Source: Dyella monticola
GTDB taxonomy: Bacteria > Pseudomonadota > Gammaproteobacteria > Xanthomonadales > Rhodanobacteraceae
Direction: 5' to 3'
Assembly (NCBI RefSeq): GCF_003363155.1
Contig: NZ_QRBE01000017.1
Span: 19,643 to 83,642 of the forward strand
DNA: 64,000 nt
In this document: piece by piece, positions 44,495 to 55,224 of the stretch
Layout of the letters: the number at the start of each line of letters is the position of its first letter
How positions within the stretch are numbered: position 1 is the stretch's first letter
Made by a program: the position numbers and the translations under genes
The notes under the pieces: generated by a model
Databases searched by the model: none
The model's input: the letters and a program-made list of their open reading frames with translations, nothing else
Told to the model about the DNA's origin: nothing

Positions 44495-45595
44495 TCATAG
44501 CCGTAGCGAGCTGTTGTCGAACAGATCGCTTTGCGCCATGAAACTGTCCTGATCCACGAAACCGGATAATCCTACGCCCACCAGCCGATAGCGACTGCTG
44601 GCGTCGCGCTCGACGCGCTCACGCAAGGCGCACGCCAGATCCGCCAGTTCTGCGGCCGAACGTGGTCGCATCGAGGGCGTAAGGCTGCGCGTCAGCGTGT
44701 GGAAATCAGCGGTTTTGAGCTTCAGCACGATGGTGCGCGCGATCCGTCCGCGCTGGACTTCGCGTTCCTGCGCGACCCAGGTTTTTTCGGCCAGGCGACG
44801 AATGTGCGGCTCGAGCTCGTCGAGGGTGAGGTCGTGCTCGAACGTATCTTCCGACGACACCTGCATGGCAAGCTGATTGGGTTGCACAGGATGATCGTCG
44901 ATGCCCAGCGACAGTTCATGCAGGCGCCGCCCCCAACGACCGAACCGCTGTTCCAGCTCCAACATCGAAAAATTGCGCAAATGGCCCACCGTCGTGATGC
45001 CGAGTGCGTCCAGCTTGGTTTCCATCACCTTGCCCACGCCGGGCAGGCGATTGACCGGTAGCGGCGAGAGAAAATCGAGTATCTGATGTGGACGAATGAC
45101 GAACAGCCCGTCGGGTTTGTTCCAATCTGAAGCGATTTTGGCGAGAAATTTATTCGGGGCCACGCCAGCCGAGGCGGTCAGTTGCGTTTCTTCGCGGATG
45201 GCCGCGCGGATGGCATCCGCCGTTGCGGTGGCCGAAGGAAGCCCGGTCTTGGTGGCGGTGACGTCCAGATACGCCTCGTCCAGCGATAGCGGTTCGATCA
45301 AATCCGTATGTCGCGCGAAGATCTCGCGCACGTGCCGCGATGCCGCTTTATAACGCACGAAATCCGGCGGTACGAAAATCGCCTGCGGGCAGAGACGTTC
45401 CGCGCGCACTGCCGGCATGGCCGAACGCACGCCGAATTTGCGGGCCTCGTAACTGGCCGCGCACACCACCGAGCGCGCGCCGCGCCAGGCCACCACCACC
45501 GGTTTGCCGCGCAGCGAAGGATCGTCACGCTGCTCCACGGACGCGTAGAACGCATCCATGTCGACGTGAAGAATCTTGCGTGGTGCGTTAGGCAA
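44495..45595 (-). CDS. dinB: DNA polymerase IV (Y-family, translesion)
   Basis: Predicted 366 residues. Palm catalytic residues are visible in ILHVDMDAFYASVEQ (Asp12) and PLSLDEAYLDVT (Asp106, Glu107). LPGVGKVMETKLDALGI is the HhH thumb segment and the little-finger domain fills residues about 240-350. The C-terminus is DLFDNSSLRL; QSDLFD at its start may serve as a clamp-binding QxxLF motif. The only start codon available in frame before the conserved motif is TTG at 45595 and no clear Shine-Dalgarno precedes it, suggesting low translation. No LexA box was recognised in the upstream 155 bp. Confidence 0.94.
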   Translation of the reverse strand: MPNAPRKILHVDMDAFYASVEQRDDPSLRGKPVVVAWRGARSVVCAASYEARKFGVRSAMPAVRAERLCPQAIFVPPDFVRYKAASRHVREIFARHTDLIEPLSLDEAYLDVTATKTGLPSATATADAIRAAIREETQLTASAGVAPNKFLAKIASDWNKPDGLFVIRPHQILDFLSPLPVNRLPGVGKVMETKLDALGITTVGHLRNFSMLELEQRFGRWGRRLHELSLGIDDHPVQPNQLAMQVSSEDTFEHDLTLDELEPHIRRLAEKTWVAQEREVQRGRIARTIVLKLKTADFHTLTRSLTPSMRPRSAAELADLACALRERVERDASSRYRLVGVGLSGFVDQDSFMAQSDLFDNSSLRL

Positions 45596-45750
45596 GAGCG
45601 TGCGAATGGGTCCGATGATGGCGGCAGTTTAGTACGCGCTGGGTCATAACTCGTCGCCCCGCGTGCGCAGGCGCGACGAGTCATGGCGGGCGAGTCAGTG
45701 CGGCTCGCCCTGACCGGGTACACCTAGAGAAGTAGCCGGATGTCTCCGCG

Positions 45751-46662
45751 TCACGAGCGCGTAGCCGCTCCGCAGGCAAGCCGTTCCAATCGCTCCGCCA
45801 GGTGTCGCGCAAAGCGCTCGGCCGCATCCGGCCTTTGCGCCAGGAACAGTGCCGGTTCGATCACTTCCAGCTCCATCAGCACGAACTGTCCGTTGATCAC
45901 GACGCCGTCGATGCGGGCGTAGTCCGGTGGCTGATGCTCCAGCGCACCCACTGCGGCCAATACCTTGTTGGCGGCATCCACCAGACCGGCATCAGGCGTG
46001 GCTGGCGCCGTGCTGCCGCCATGCTGTTCTTGCACGCGATAATCGCCCACGGTCGGACGCTTGAGCACCGCGTGGCTGTATGCGCCACCGAAAAACATCA
46101 ACGACCATTCACCGTGACTGGCTATCTCGGGCACGAACGGCTGCACGAGGTAATCAAGGCTCTTGGGCAATGGTTCGCACGCGTTTTCAAAGGCTGTTGT
46201 TCGCGCGCGCCCGCGGACGGTATGCCATGCGCCGCCGCTGACGGTCGGTTTGATCACCACCTCACCGTCGGGCAGCGACGGCAGCCGTTCATGCAAGTCA
46301 CGACCCGGCACGACCTGCGTCGGAATGATCGGCACGCCTTGGCGTTCCAGATCGAGCAGATAACGCTTGTCGCTGTTCCAGCGCAGCATGTTAGTGTCGT
46401 TGATGACGATCGCGTTGAGCCGGTCGAGCATCTGCGTCCACGCCAAAAAAGCGGGGTAATGCTCGAAGTAATCCCAGATCGTGCGCACCAGCACGGCGTC
46501 GAATCCGCCCCAGTCGACCGCCGGATCATTCCACACGCACACGACCGGCTGAACGCCAAGCCGTTCCAACATGGCCATCAGATACACATCGTCCTTATGG
46601 ACGTTCGGAAATTGCCTGGACGAAGCAACCCCTAAGCGGAAACGCGAAACAGGCACAGGCAT
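45751..46662 (-). CDS. ATP-grasp domain protein (RimK/glutathione-synthetase-like ligase)
   Basis: Predicted 303 residues. The ATG at 46662 has GGAGG 6 bp upstream. The N-terminal substrate domain contains DDVYLMAMLERLGVQPVVCVW and VLVRTIWDYFEHYPAFLAW. The ATP-grasp core has the lysine strand GEVVIKPTVSGGAW, the acid loop DYLVQPFVPEIASHGEWSLMFF and the metal-binding ARIDGVVINGQFVLMELEVIEPALFL. The layout resembles ligases such as the DcsG/RimK group, which join an amino group to a carboxylate using ATP. Substrates cannot be deduced. It is divergent from the amino-acid permease gene at 46914 (251 bp apart), which might supply one substrate, though that is speculation. Confidence 0.82.
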   Translation of the reverse strand: MPVPVSRFRLGVASSRQFPNVHKDDVYLMAMLERLGVQPVVCVWNDPAVDWGGFDAVLVRTIWDYFEHYPAFLAWTQMLDRLNAIVINDTNMLRWNSDKRYLLDLERQGVPIIPTQVVPGRDLHERLPSLPDGEVVIKPTVSGGAWHTVRGRARTTAFENACEPLPKSLDYLVQPFVPEIASHGEWSLMFFGGAYSHAVLKRPTVGDYRVQEQHGGSTAPATPDAGLVDAANKVLAAVGALEHQPPDYARIDGVVINGQFVLMELEVIEPALFLAQRPDAAERFARHLAERLERLACGAATRS

Positions 46663-46913
46663 GAGACACCTCCAAAGAATTGGGGTGGGCGCCCTTGGAT
46701 ATGGGAGTGGTCGGCGATCCGAGCGTGGCGGATGGAAGTCCGTCGCAGCACCCCTCGGGGCCGATGCGCCGGCATAGCTCATAGCATGGCGCGTGACGGT
46801 GAAAGTATCGGCGGCGCGAATTTAGCGTGTCAATGTGACGATGGTCATCCGGCGGGGTGCGACGACCTGTCGTAGGGCAAAGGTCAGCGGACATCGGGGG
46901 GCGACTCAGGTTA

Positions 46914-48263
46914 ATGTCGGCACTTATGACTGAAGAAACCTCCTCATCCTCTTCCTATCTGCGCCGGCTCGGCGTCTGGAGCGGCGCCGCCATCGTGGTG
47001 GGTGGCGTGATCGGCAGCGGTATTTTCCGCACGCCGGCGACCGTCGCCGAGCGCACCTCCTCGGGCGTGCCACTGCTTGCACTGTGGGTGCTCGGCGGTC
47101 TGCTCACGCTGGCGGGCGTGCTGTGTTACGCCGAACTGGGGTCGCGGCGCCCGCATGCTGGCGGCATCTACCTGTATTTGCGCGAAGCATTCGGTTCGTT
47201 GCCGGCGTTTCTGTTCGGCTGGACCATGGCGCTGATCAACTACCCCGGCAGCGTGGCCGCGGTGGCGGTCACCTTTGCCGACTACGCGTGCCGCGCGGTG
47301 AGCTTGCCGGCCTTTTGGGTGAAGCCGGTGGCGGTGGGTGCGGTGTTCTTCATTGTCGGGGTGAATCTATTTGGCATTCGCGCCGGTTCGTTGCTGGTGA
47401 ATCTGTTTACGGTGCTGAAGCTGGCGGCGATTGCCATGTTGCTGGTGGTGGGCCTGGTGCTCGCACACGGACATATCGGCAATGTGTTGGCGCCCGATCC
47501 CTCGCATGTGATATCGGGCGGTGCGTGGATTGGCGCCTTGTTGCCGGTGCTATTCACCTATGGCGGCTTCCACTATTTGAACGACATGGCGGGCGAGGTG
47601 CGCGATCCACAACGCACGTTGCCACGCGCGCTTACCTTGGGCCTCGTCGGGGTGGTGGTGTGCTACGTGCTGGCGAACGTCGCCTACCTCGTGGGCCTGG
47701 GGCACGCTGGCCTGGCGGCGAGCAAGGCGCCCGCGGCGGATCTGATGAGCAATATCTTCGGGCCGTCCGGCGCGACCGTCATGGCGATCGGCATCGCGTG
47801 CTCCACCTTCGGCTATTGCAGCATCGCCATCGCCGGCGGTGCGCGCGTGCTGCAGACGATGGGTGCGGATGGGATGTTTTTTCGCTCGGTGGGGCAGATC
47901 GAGCCGCGCTGGCGCGCACCGCAAGTGGCGCTGGGTGTGCTGGGCTTATGGACCATCGTGCTGATTCTTACCGGCACGTTTGATCAACTGGTCAACTACA
48001 CCACCGTGGGCGAATGGCTCGGCCATGCGTTCGGGATCGCCACCTTGTTCTGGTATCGCCGTCAGTTCGGCGCGCAGAGTTCACCGTATCGCGTGCCGCT
48101 CTATCCAGTGCTGCCATTCGTGTTCGTGGCGACGGTGCTGGGCGTGATCACCGCCACGGTGATCAACACGCCTCACGACGCGGGCATGAGCCTGGTGATC
48201 ATTGCACTGGGTGTGCCGGTGTATGCCGTGTGGCGCAACTGGGGCAAGCGGCGGTCGGTTTAG
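46914..48263 (+). CDS. APC-superfamily amino acid permease
   Basis: Predicted 449 residues with 12 hydrophobic helices. Helix 1 carries the unwound GGVIGSGIFRTPATVAE motif characteristic of APC transporters, and helix 2 to 3 has CYAELGSRRPHAGGIYLYLREAFG. FTYGGFHYLNDMAGEVRDPQRTLPRA marks helix 6 and the following loop. This pattern is typical of LAT/amino-acid exchangers and basic or branched amino-acid permeases; the substrate is unknown. Two ATGs are possible (46914 and 46926). The first has CAGG close upstream and is used here. It is transcribed away from the ATP-grasp gene. Confidence 0.85.
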   Translation: MSALMTEETSSSSSYLRRLGVWSGAAIVVGGVIGSGIFRTPATVAERTSSGVPLLALWVLGGLLTLAGVLCYAELGSRRPHAGGIYLYLREAFGSLPAFLFGWTMALINYPGSVAAVAVTFADYACRAVSLPAFWVKPVAVGAVFFIVGVNLFGIRAGSLLVNLFTVLKLAAIAMLLVVGLVLAHGHIGNVLAPDPSHVISGGAWIGALLPVLFTYGGFHYLNDMAGEVRDPQRTLPRALTLGLVGVVVCYVLANVAYLVGLGHAGLAASKAPAADLMSNIFGPSGATVMAIGIACSTFGYCSIAIAGGARVLQTMGADGMFFRSVGQIEPRWRAPQVALGVLGLWTIVLILTGTFDQLVNYTTVGEWLGHAFGIATLFWYRRQFGAQSSPYRVPLYPVLPFVFVATVLGVITATVINTPHDAGMSLVIIALGVPVYAVWRNWGKRRSV

Positions 48264-48327
48264 CCTTCTGCACGACGGCGCGATCCCGGTTCATTCATAC
48301 TCACGGCTATCCATCGGTGAGGTGTGA

Positions 48328-50463
48328 ATGAAAGCGATCACGCTGTTGGTGGGATGTATGGTGAGCCTGCTGCCCTTGGGCAGCCGCGCTGCACAGGTGG
48401 CCGACCTTGCCGCGCCGTCTGCGTCCCCTGCAATCGCACTTGAGCAAGTGCAACGCGTCGGGCAACTTGAGCACGATGCGCATGGCACACCGTTGGTCCG
48501 TTATGCGTTTCAACCCTCCGGCCAGCCGCAGATCGTCATCACATCTGCCACGGGTGCATGGAACTGGAGCGGGCAGGGTGCGCTGCGTCTGCAGGTGCAG
48601 AACGCGATGCCATGGGCCGTGACGCTCGATGTCGATATCAATGGAAGCGCAGGGCAACACCTGCATGCCGCCGTGGGCTTGCCTGCAGGACCTGCGCAGA
48701 CGTTGGTGATCCCCCTGCAGGCGACATCCGCGCGGGCGTTCGGCATGCAGGTGGGGCCGCCGATGCCGTTCGATGATCATGGAAAAATGGTCTTCGTCGC
48801 GACGATGGTGGAGGGGGCGATCGATCTGGCCCGCGTGCATGATGTTCGCCTCAGCATGCCGGCGCCGCAAGCCGCGCAGCAGCTCCTGCTAGGTACATTG
48901 GAAACGGATGCTGGCCATCAGGTTTTGCAGGATGCTTACCGTGACATCGTCGATCAATGGGGACAGTACACGCGCAAGCAGTGGCCGGAGAAAATCGCCA
49001 GTGATGCGGCATTGCGCGATGCTCACGCGCAGGAAGCAGGCACGTTGTGCACGCAATTGGCCGCGCTGCACGGGTTTGATGCGTATGGCGGACGTCAGGA
49101 CATCGCACTGACGCGCACCGGCTGGTTCCACACGCAACAGGCGAACGATCGCTGGTGGCTGGTGACGCCGGATGGGCACGCGTTCTTCTCGCTCGGCGTC
49201 AACGCCGTGACCTCCGGTGATACGCGCACCTATGTGCAGGGGCGAGAATTCATGTTCGCCGATCTGCCACCCGATACCGCGCCGTGGAGCGCGTTTTATG
49301 GCGCGAGCGACAGCCGCGACGCCGAACGCGGTGCAAGCGCAGGCATCGGCAGCAATCAGGGTCGCTGGTTCGATTTCTACGCGGCGAATCTTTATCGCGT
49401 GAATGGTGCCAGGTGGTTGACTGCATGGCGCACGCGCACGCTCGATCGCCTGCAGGCGTGGGGGTTCAACACCATTGGAAATTGGAGCGACGATGGCTTG
49501 GGCGCGCTGCATCGGGTGGCTTACACGTTGCCGATCTATATCCGTGGCGATTTCGGCAATGTATCCAGCGGCTACGACTATTGGGGGCGCATGCCCGATC
49601 CGTTCGATCCGCGTTTCGCACAGGCGGTGGAGCAGGCCGTGACCCACGCGACGGCATCATCGCGCGATGATCCGTGGTTGCTAGGCTATTTCGCCGATAA
49701 CGAGCTGGCGTGGGCAGGGCAGGGGCCGCAAGGGCATTGGGGTTTGGCTATGGGTACGCTGCGGGGGGAAGCACGCAGTGCAGCCAAGCAGGCGTTTATC
49801 GCTATGTTGAAGCACAAATATGGTGCAGCATCGAAACTCGCGACCGCGTGGGGTATCGCGTTAACGGATTGGTCGGCGTTGAATGCGACCAATTTCTCCG
49901 CGCCGGAACCGAATGCTGCCCATCCAGCGATCGCCGAGGATTACAGCGCGTGGCTGCGCCGCTACGCCGATCAGTATTTCAGCCTGGTCGCCGCGGCCAT
50001 CCATCGACACGACCCGCATCATCTTTTCTTGGGTGGACGTTTCGCGGTGAATACGCCCGAAGCGGTGGCATCGTGCGCGCGTTACTGCGATGTCATCAGT
50101 TTCAACGTTTATGCGGATTTACCGCAGCATGGTGTCGATGTCGCTGCGCTACACGAGTTGAACAAACCGGCCATGATCACCGAATTTCATTTCGGTTCGG
50201 ACGATCGCGGACCGTTCGGCAAGGGCGTCGTTTCCGTGTGGAACGAAGGGCAGCGTGGCGAGGCGTATGCGCGCTTCGTGCGGGCGGCCGCGCGCGATCC
50301 GTCGATCGTGGGAACGCATTGGTTCGAATACATCGACGAACCGGCGACGGGGCGGTTGATCGATGGAGAGAACAGTCATATCGGGCTGGTGGGTATTACC
50401 GACATCCCGTTTGCCGGATTCGTCGATGTGGTGCGGAGGACGAATCTGCAGTTGCGCCATTAG
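48328..50463 (+). CDS. Exported glycoside hydrolase, GH50 beta-agarase-like (clan GH-A)
   Basis: Predicted 711 residues with a signal peptide ending near SRAAQ (residue 22). Residues about 25-180 form a beta-sandwich carbohydrate-binding-like domain. From about 265 a (beta/alpha)8 barrel follows: WWLVTPDGHAFFSLGVNAV, LQAWGFNTIGNWSDD, then the acid/base GYFADNELAW (Glu459) and the nucleophile KPAMITEFHFGS (Glu619). This combination matches GH50 and related beta-agarase-like enzymes. Substrate specificity is uncertain in a probable soil or plant-associated bacterium; a beta-galactan or other beta-linked polymer is possible. No transporter or sulfatase cluster adjoins it. Confidence 0.78.
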   Translation: MKAITLLVGCMVSLLPLGSRAAQVADLAAPSASPAIALEQVQRVGQLEHDAHGTPLVRYAFQPSGQPQIVITSATGAWNWSGQGALRLQVQNAMPWAVTLDVDINGSAGQHLHAAVGLPAGPAQTLVIPLQATSARAFGMQVGPPMPFDDHGKMVFVATMVEGAIDLARVHDVRLSMPAPQAAQQLLLGTLETDAGHQVLQDAYRDIVDQWGQYTRKQWPEKIASDAALRDAHAQEAGTLCTQLAALHGFDAYGGRQDIALTRTGWFHTQQANDRWWLVTPDGHAFFSLGVNAVTSGDTRTYVQGREFMFADLPPDTAPWSAFYGASDSRDAERGASAGIGSNQGRWFDFYAANLYRVNGARWLTAWRTRTLDRLQAWGFNTIGNWSDDGLGALHRVAYTLPIYIRGDFGNVSSGYDYWGRMPDPFDPRFAQAVEQAVTHATASSRDDPWLLGYFADNELAWAGQGPQGHWGLAMGTLRGEARSAAKQAFIAMLKHKYGAASKLATAWGIALTDWSALNATNFSAPEPNAAHPAIAEDYSAWLRRYADQYFSLVAAAIHRHDPHHLFLGGRFAVNTPEAVASCARYCDVISFNVYADLPQHGVDVAALHELNKPAMITEFHFGSDDRGPFGKGVVSVWNEGQRGEAYARFVRAAARDPSIVGTHWFEYIDEPATGRLIDGENSHIGLVGITDIPFAGFVDVVRRTNLQLRH

Positions 50464-50506
50464 CGCATCGAGTGCATCGTGCGGAAGTCTCTCAAGCACG
50501 CCTCAC

Positions 50507-50534
50507 CGTCATTCCGGCCTTCGCCGGAATGACG
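50507..50534. repeat. REP-like palindrome, perfect 12-bp arms
   Basis: CGTCATTCCGGC, loop CTTC, GCCGGAATGACG is the cleanest copy of the dispersed element. It lies between the converging glycoside hydrolase and ahcY genes. Confidence 0.88.
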
Positions 50535-50581
50535 CTGAGGCGTAGCTATATCGTGAAGCGAGATTGGTTTTCTCGCCCCAA

Positions 50582-50603
50582 CCCTCTCCCCTCGGGGAGA
50601 GGG
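50582..50603. repeat. CCCTCTCCC-CTCG-GGGAGAGGG palindrome
   Basis: A perfect 9-bp inverted repeat around CTCG, 14 bp beyond the ahcY stop. It is the second repeat family of the window (see 11603 and 22212). Without a U-run it is not a standard terminator. Confidence 0.75.
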
Positions 50604-50616
50604 CATTGGCGTTACA

Positions 50617-52050
<1,434 letters not shown>

Positions 52051-52120
52051 GGGAAGGATGTCTCCGAGTCTCATGGGAAAACCCAGCCCGGGGAGGCCAG
52101 GCCGACGCGTGAATCGCGTC

Positions 52121-52250
52121 ATGAGCGCCGTTGCTTTCGAAGCATCCACCGAGCCTGGCCGTTCTTTTTGAAGAACCTGCACATGCAATGTGCAGGTTCT
52201 TGCGGACGGACCCGCATCATGCGGATCCCACGGTCGCAGCGCCCCTCGGC
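52121..52250 (-). promoter_or_regulatory. SAH riboswitch in the ahcY leader
   Basis: Read on the minus strand, the leader contains GCCGAGGGGCGCTGCGACC (52232-52250), then a long variable hairpin (AGAACCTGCACA/TGTGCAGGTTCT), then GGCCAGGCTCGG and AACGGCGCTCAT (52121-52132). The GAGGGGCGCTGCGACC and AGGCTCGG...AACGGCGCTCA blocks are the conserved core of the SAH riboswitch family (P1 pairs GAGCGCC-type ends; GGCTCGG forms the pseudoknot side). It lies 70 bp before the ahcY ATG. The switch normally turns expression on when SAH is bound. The expression platform downstream is not obvious. Confidence 0.9.
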
Positions 52251-52352
52251 GAAGACGCTCATTCTAGCCTGGGTACTTGGCTTATGACGAATGGAGCGCT
52301 GCAATGCATCATAAATTGGTTAGGCTAGGGAACTTGAGTCATTGGAGGCCCC

Positions 52353-55058
52353 ATGGAAGTCAGTCGCGACCCCGAATTCCTGCCCCACGACGGCCCGCTG
52401 CGCGAAGACGTGCACCGGCTTGGCGCCATGGTGGGCCGCATGCTGGCCGAGCAGGGGGGCGAGGGCTTCTTCCAGCGCGTGGAGCAGGTGCGCACCGCTT
52501 CCATCGGGCGCCGCCGAGAAGGACGCGCGGCAGACGACCTGGCCGAATCCCTGGCCGGCATTGATGCCGAGCAAGCCGAAGCGCTGGCCCGTGCCTTCGC
52601 CACTTATTTTCAGGCGGTGAATACGGCCGAACGGGTGCACCGCATTCGGCGCCGCCGCGACTATCAGCGCGAAGGCAATGCCGTGCAACCGGAATCGCTG
52701 CTGGACGTACTGCAGCGCTTGAAAGCGCAGGGCGTGAGCGCGGATGAACTCCTGCAATGGCTGTACAAACTGAAGGTGGAGCCGGTCTTCACCGCGCACC
52801 CTACCGAAGCGATACGCCGCTCGCTGCTCGAAAAGGAGCAGGCGGTGGTGCGCGCACTGGTCGATAGCTTCGATCCCACCCGCACGCCGCAAGAGTGCAA
52901 GGAAGATGACGACCGCATCTTCATGGCCTTGTCCGCCGGCTGGCAAACGGCCGAAGCCTCGGCGATTCGTCCCAGCGTGCAGGACGAACACCATCACGTG
53001 GGCTTCTACCTCGCCAACCCGATCTACCGCATCGTGCCCGCGTTTTATGAATTGCTCGCCGACGCCCTGCAGGAGGTCTACGGCGTGGCGGTGCCACTGC
53101 CGCGCTTGTTGAGCTTCGCCACCTGGGTAGGCGGCGATATGGATGGCAACCCGAATGTCGGTGCCGAAACCATCGCCAACAGTCTCGCCACGCAACGCGC
53201 GCACGTGCTGGAGCATTACATCGCCGACGTCGATGGGCTGGCGCGGTTGCTGAGCCAGACCGTCGATCGCGTGAAGTTCGATGCGTCCCTGCTGAAGCGG
53301 CTGGCCGATTATCGCGAACAATTTCCGCGCGCGGCCGCCACCATTCGTCCGCGGCATGCGGACATGCCGTATCGCTGCCTGCTTACGCTGATTCGCGCCC
53401 GTCTTGAAGCCACGCTTGAAGACGAACACGCCGAAGGCTATCAGTGCGCCGACGAATTGATCGACGATCTGCTGCTGATCGTGCATGGCCTGATCGATCA
53501 TCACGGCTTGAATGCCGGCGCTTACGCCGTGCGCCGATTGATCTGGCGCGTACGTACGTTCGGCTTCCATATGGCGCGGCTGGACGTGCGCCAGGATTCG
53601 CGTGTGCATGACGATGCGCTGGCAGCACTGCTGCGCGATGAAGCATGGACGCAACGCACGCCGGCCGAACGCGTGGCGACGTTGCGCCCCTATGCAAGCG
53701 GCGAGTGTGCGCTGGAAAAAGCCGACGAAGCGCAAGCCGAATCGCTTCGCGCCGTCTTCGCCACCTTGCACGAATCCCGCCAGCGCTATGGCGAGGATGC
53801 GATCGGCCTGTACATCATCAGCATGGCGCGCTCCGCGGCTGACGTGCTCGCGGTGCTGGCCTTGGCGCGGTACGGTGGGCTGGTCACCGACATGCATGTT
53901 CCGCTCGACATCGCTCCCCTGTTCGAAACGGTCGACGATCTGAAAAATGCGCCGAACACCCTGCGCGCATTGCTCGACGATCCCATCTATCGCGAACATC
54001 TGCGCGCGCGCGACGATTGCCAATGGGTGATGCTGGGGTATTCGGACAGCGGCAAGGATGGTGGCACGCTGGCCTCGCGCTGGGGTTTGCAGCGCGCGCA
54101 GGTGGAGTTGCTGGAGGTTGCGCAGCAGGCCGGTATCCGCCTGGCTTTTTTCCACGGCCGCGGTGGCTCGGCCAGTCGCGGTGGCGCGCGCATCACGCCG
54201 GCGCTGATGTCCTCGCCGCGCGGTTCGGTCAACGGCATTCTGCGTGTCACCGAGCAGGGCGAGGTCATCCATCGCAAATACGGTATTCGCGCGCTCGCGC
54301 TGCGCAATCTCGAACAAACCGTGGGTGCGGTGCTGCGCGCCAGTGTGCGCCCGCGCGATGAAGAAGCACGCGAGGCGGGCTGGCGCGAGATCATGGCGGA
54401 GACGGCGGCGGAAAGCCGGCTCGCGTATCGCGCGTTCGTCGATCGCCAGGGCTTTGTCGATTACTTCCGCGCTGCCACGCCGATCGATGTGATCGAACAA
54501 ATGGCACTTGGTTCACGTCCCTCACGCCGGCGCAGCATGCGCGGTGTGGAGGACTTACGCGCGATTCCATGGGTGTTTGCCTGGACGCAGTGCCGCTCCA
54601 TCATCACCGGCTGGTATGGGCTGGGCACGGCACTGGAGAAAGCCGTCGCCAAGCACGGGGAAACGGCGATGGTAGACATGGCGCGCGATTGGCCGTTCTT
54701 CGCCAACGCGCTCGATGACGTGGAAATGGTGCTGGCCAAATGCGACTTGGATATCGCCGAGGCGTTCTCCAGACTCGCCGGGCCGTTGCACGATGCGTTT
54801 TTCGGCCTGATTCGCGAAGAATTCGAGCAGACGCGCCATTGGCTACTGAAACTCAAGCACAGCGACGAGCTTCTGCGCGGCGATCCGCGTTTGTCGTTAT
54901 CGATTCGCTTGCGCAATCCGTATGTGGATCCGATGAGTCTGCTGGAAGTCGACCTGCTGCAGCGCTGGCGTGCGGCCGACCGCAGCGATGAGCGCCTGTT
55001 GCGTGCATTGGTGGCGTGCGTGAATGGTGTTGCGCAGGGTTTGCAAAATACGGGGTGA
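52353..55058 (+). CDS. ppc: Phosphoenolpyruvate carboxylase
   Basis: Predicted 901 residues, usual for bacterial PEPC. The conserved catalytic blocks are present: [19 protein letters not shown] (His near 152), [18 protein letters not shown], the glycine-rich [20 protein letters not shown], and [14 protein letters not shown]; the C-terminus ends in [14 protein letters not shown], the family ending. GGAGG lies 5 bp before the ATG. It carboxylates PEP to oxaloacetate and so refills the TCA cycle; with maeB and the pyruvate dehydrogenase genes in the same window it defines the C3-C4 node. It is divergent from ahcY. Confidence 0.97.
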   Translation: MEVSRDPEFLPHDGPLREDVHRLGAMVGRMLAEQGGEGFFQRVEQVRTASIGRRREGRAADDLAESLAGIDAEQAEALARAFATYFQAVNTAERVHRIRRRRDYQREGNAVQPESLLDVLQRLKAQGVSADELLQWLYKLKVEPVFTAHPTEAIRRSLLEKEQAVVRALVDSFDPTRTPQECKEDDDRIFMALSAGWQTAEASAIRPSVQDEHHHVGFYLANPIYRIVPAFYELLADALQEVYGVAVPLPRLLSFATWVGGDMDGNPNVGAETIANSLATQRAHVLEHYIADVDGLARLLSQTVDRVKFDASLLKRLADYREQFPRAAATIRPRHADMPYRCLLTLIRARLEATLEDEHAEGYQCADELIDDLLLIVHGLIDHHGLNAGAYAVRRLIWRVRTFGFHMARLDVRQDSRVHDDALAALLRDEAWTQRTPAERVATLRPYASGECALEKADEAQAESLRAVFATLHESRQRYGEDAIGLYIISMARSAADVLAVLALARYGGLVTDMHVPLDIAPLFETVDDLKNAPNTLRALLDDPIYREHLRARDDCQWVMLGYSDSGKDGGTLASRWGLQRAQVELLEVAQQAGIRLAFFHGRGGSASRGGARITPALMSSPRGSVNGILRVTEQGEVIHRKYGIRALALRNLEQTVGAVLRASVRPRDEEAREAGWREIMAETAAESRLAYRAFVDRQGFVDYFRAATPIDVIEQMALGSRPSRRRSMRGVEDLRAIPWVFAWTQCRSIITGWYGLGTALEKAVAKHGETAMVDMARDWPFFANALDDVEMVLAKCDLDIAEAFSRLAGPLHDAFFGLIREEFEQTRHWLLKLKHSDELLRGDPRLSLSIRLRNPYVDPMSLLEVDLLQRWRAADRSDERLLRALVACVNGVAQGLQNTG

Positions 55059-55129
55059 TATTTCGTGCATCCGGGCTGTTGCTTGCTGCTGTCCAACAGA
55101 GATTGCCGATGGCAATGCTATTCGGAGTG

Positions 55130-55162
55130 CGTCATTTCACCCGGCCTTCCCCGGAATGACGG
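55130..55162. repeat. REP-like palindrome, degenerate copy
   Basis: CGTCATTTCACCCGG, loop around CCTT, CCCCGGAATGACGG is an imperfect member of the dispersed family, between the converging ppc and uup genes. Confidence 0.7.
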
Positions 55163-55224
55163 TCGGGCAAGATAAACGTCTGTGGCGCATTTTTTTGAAG
55201 ACACCGCGCCATAGCGACGAATAC

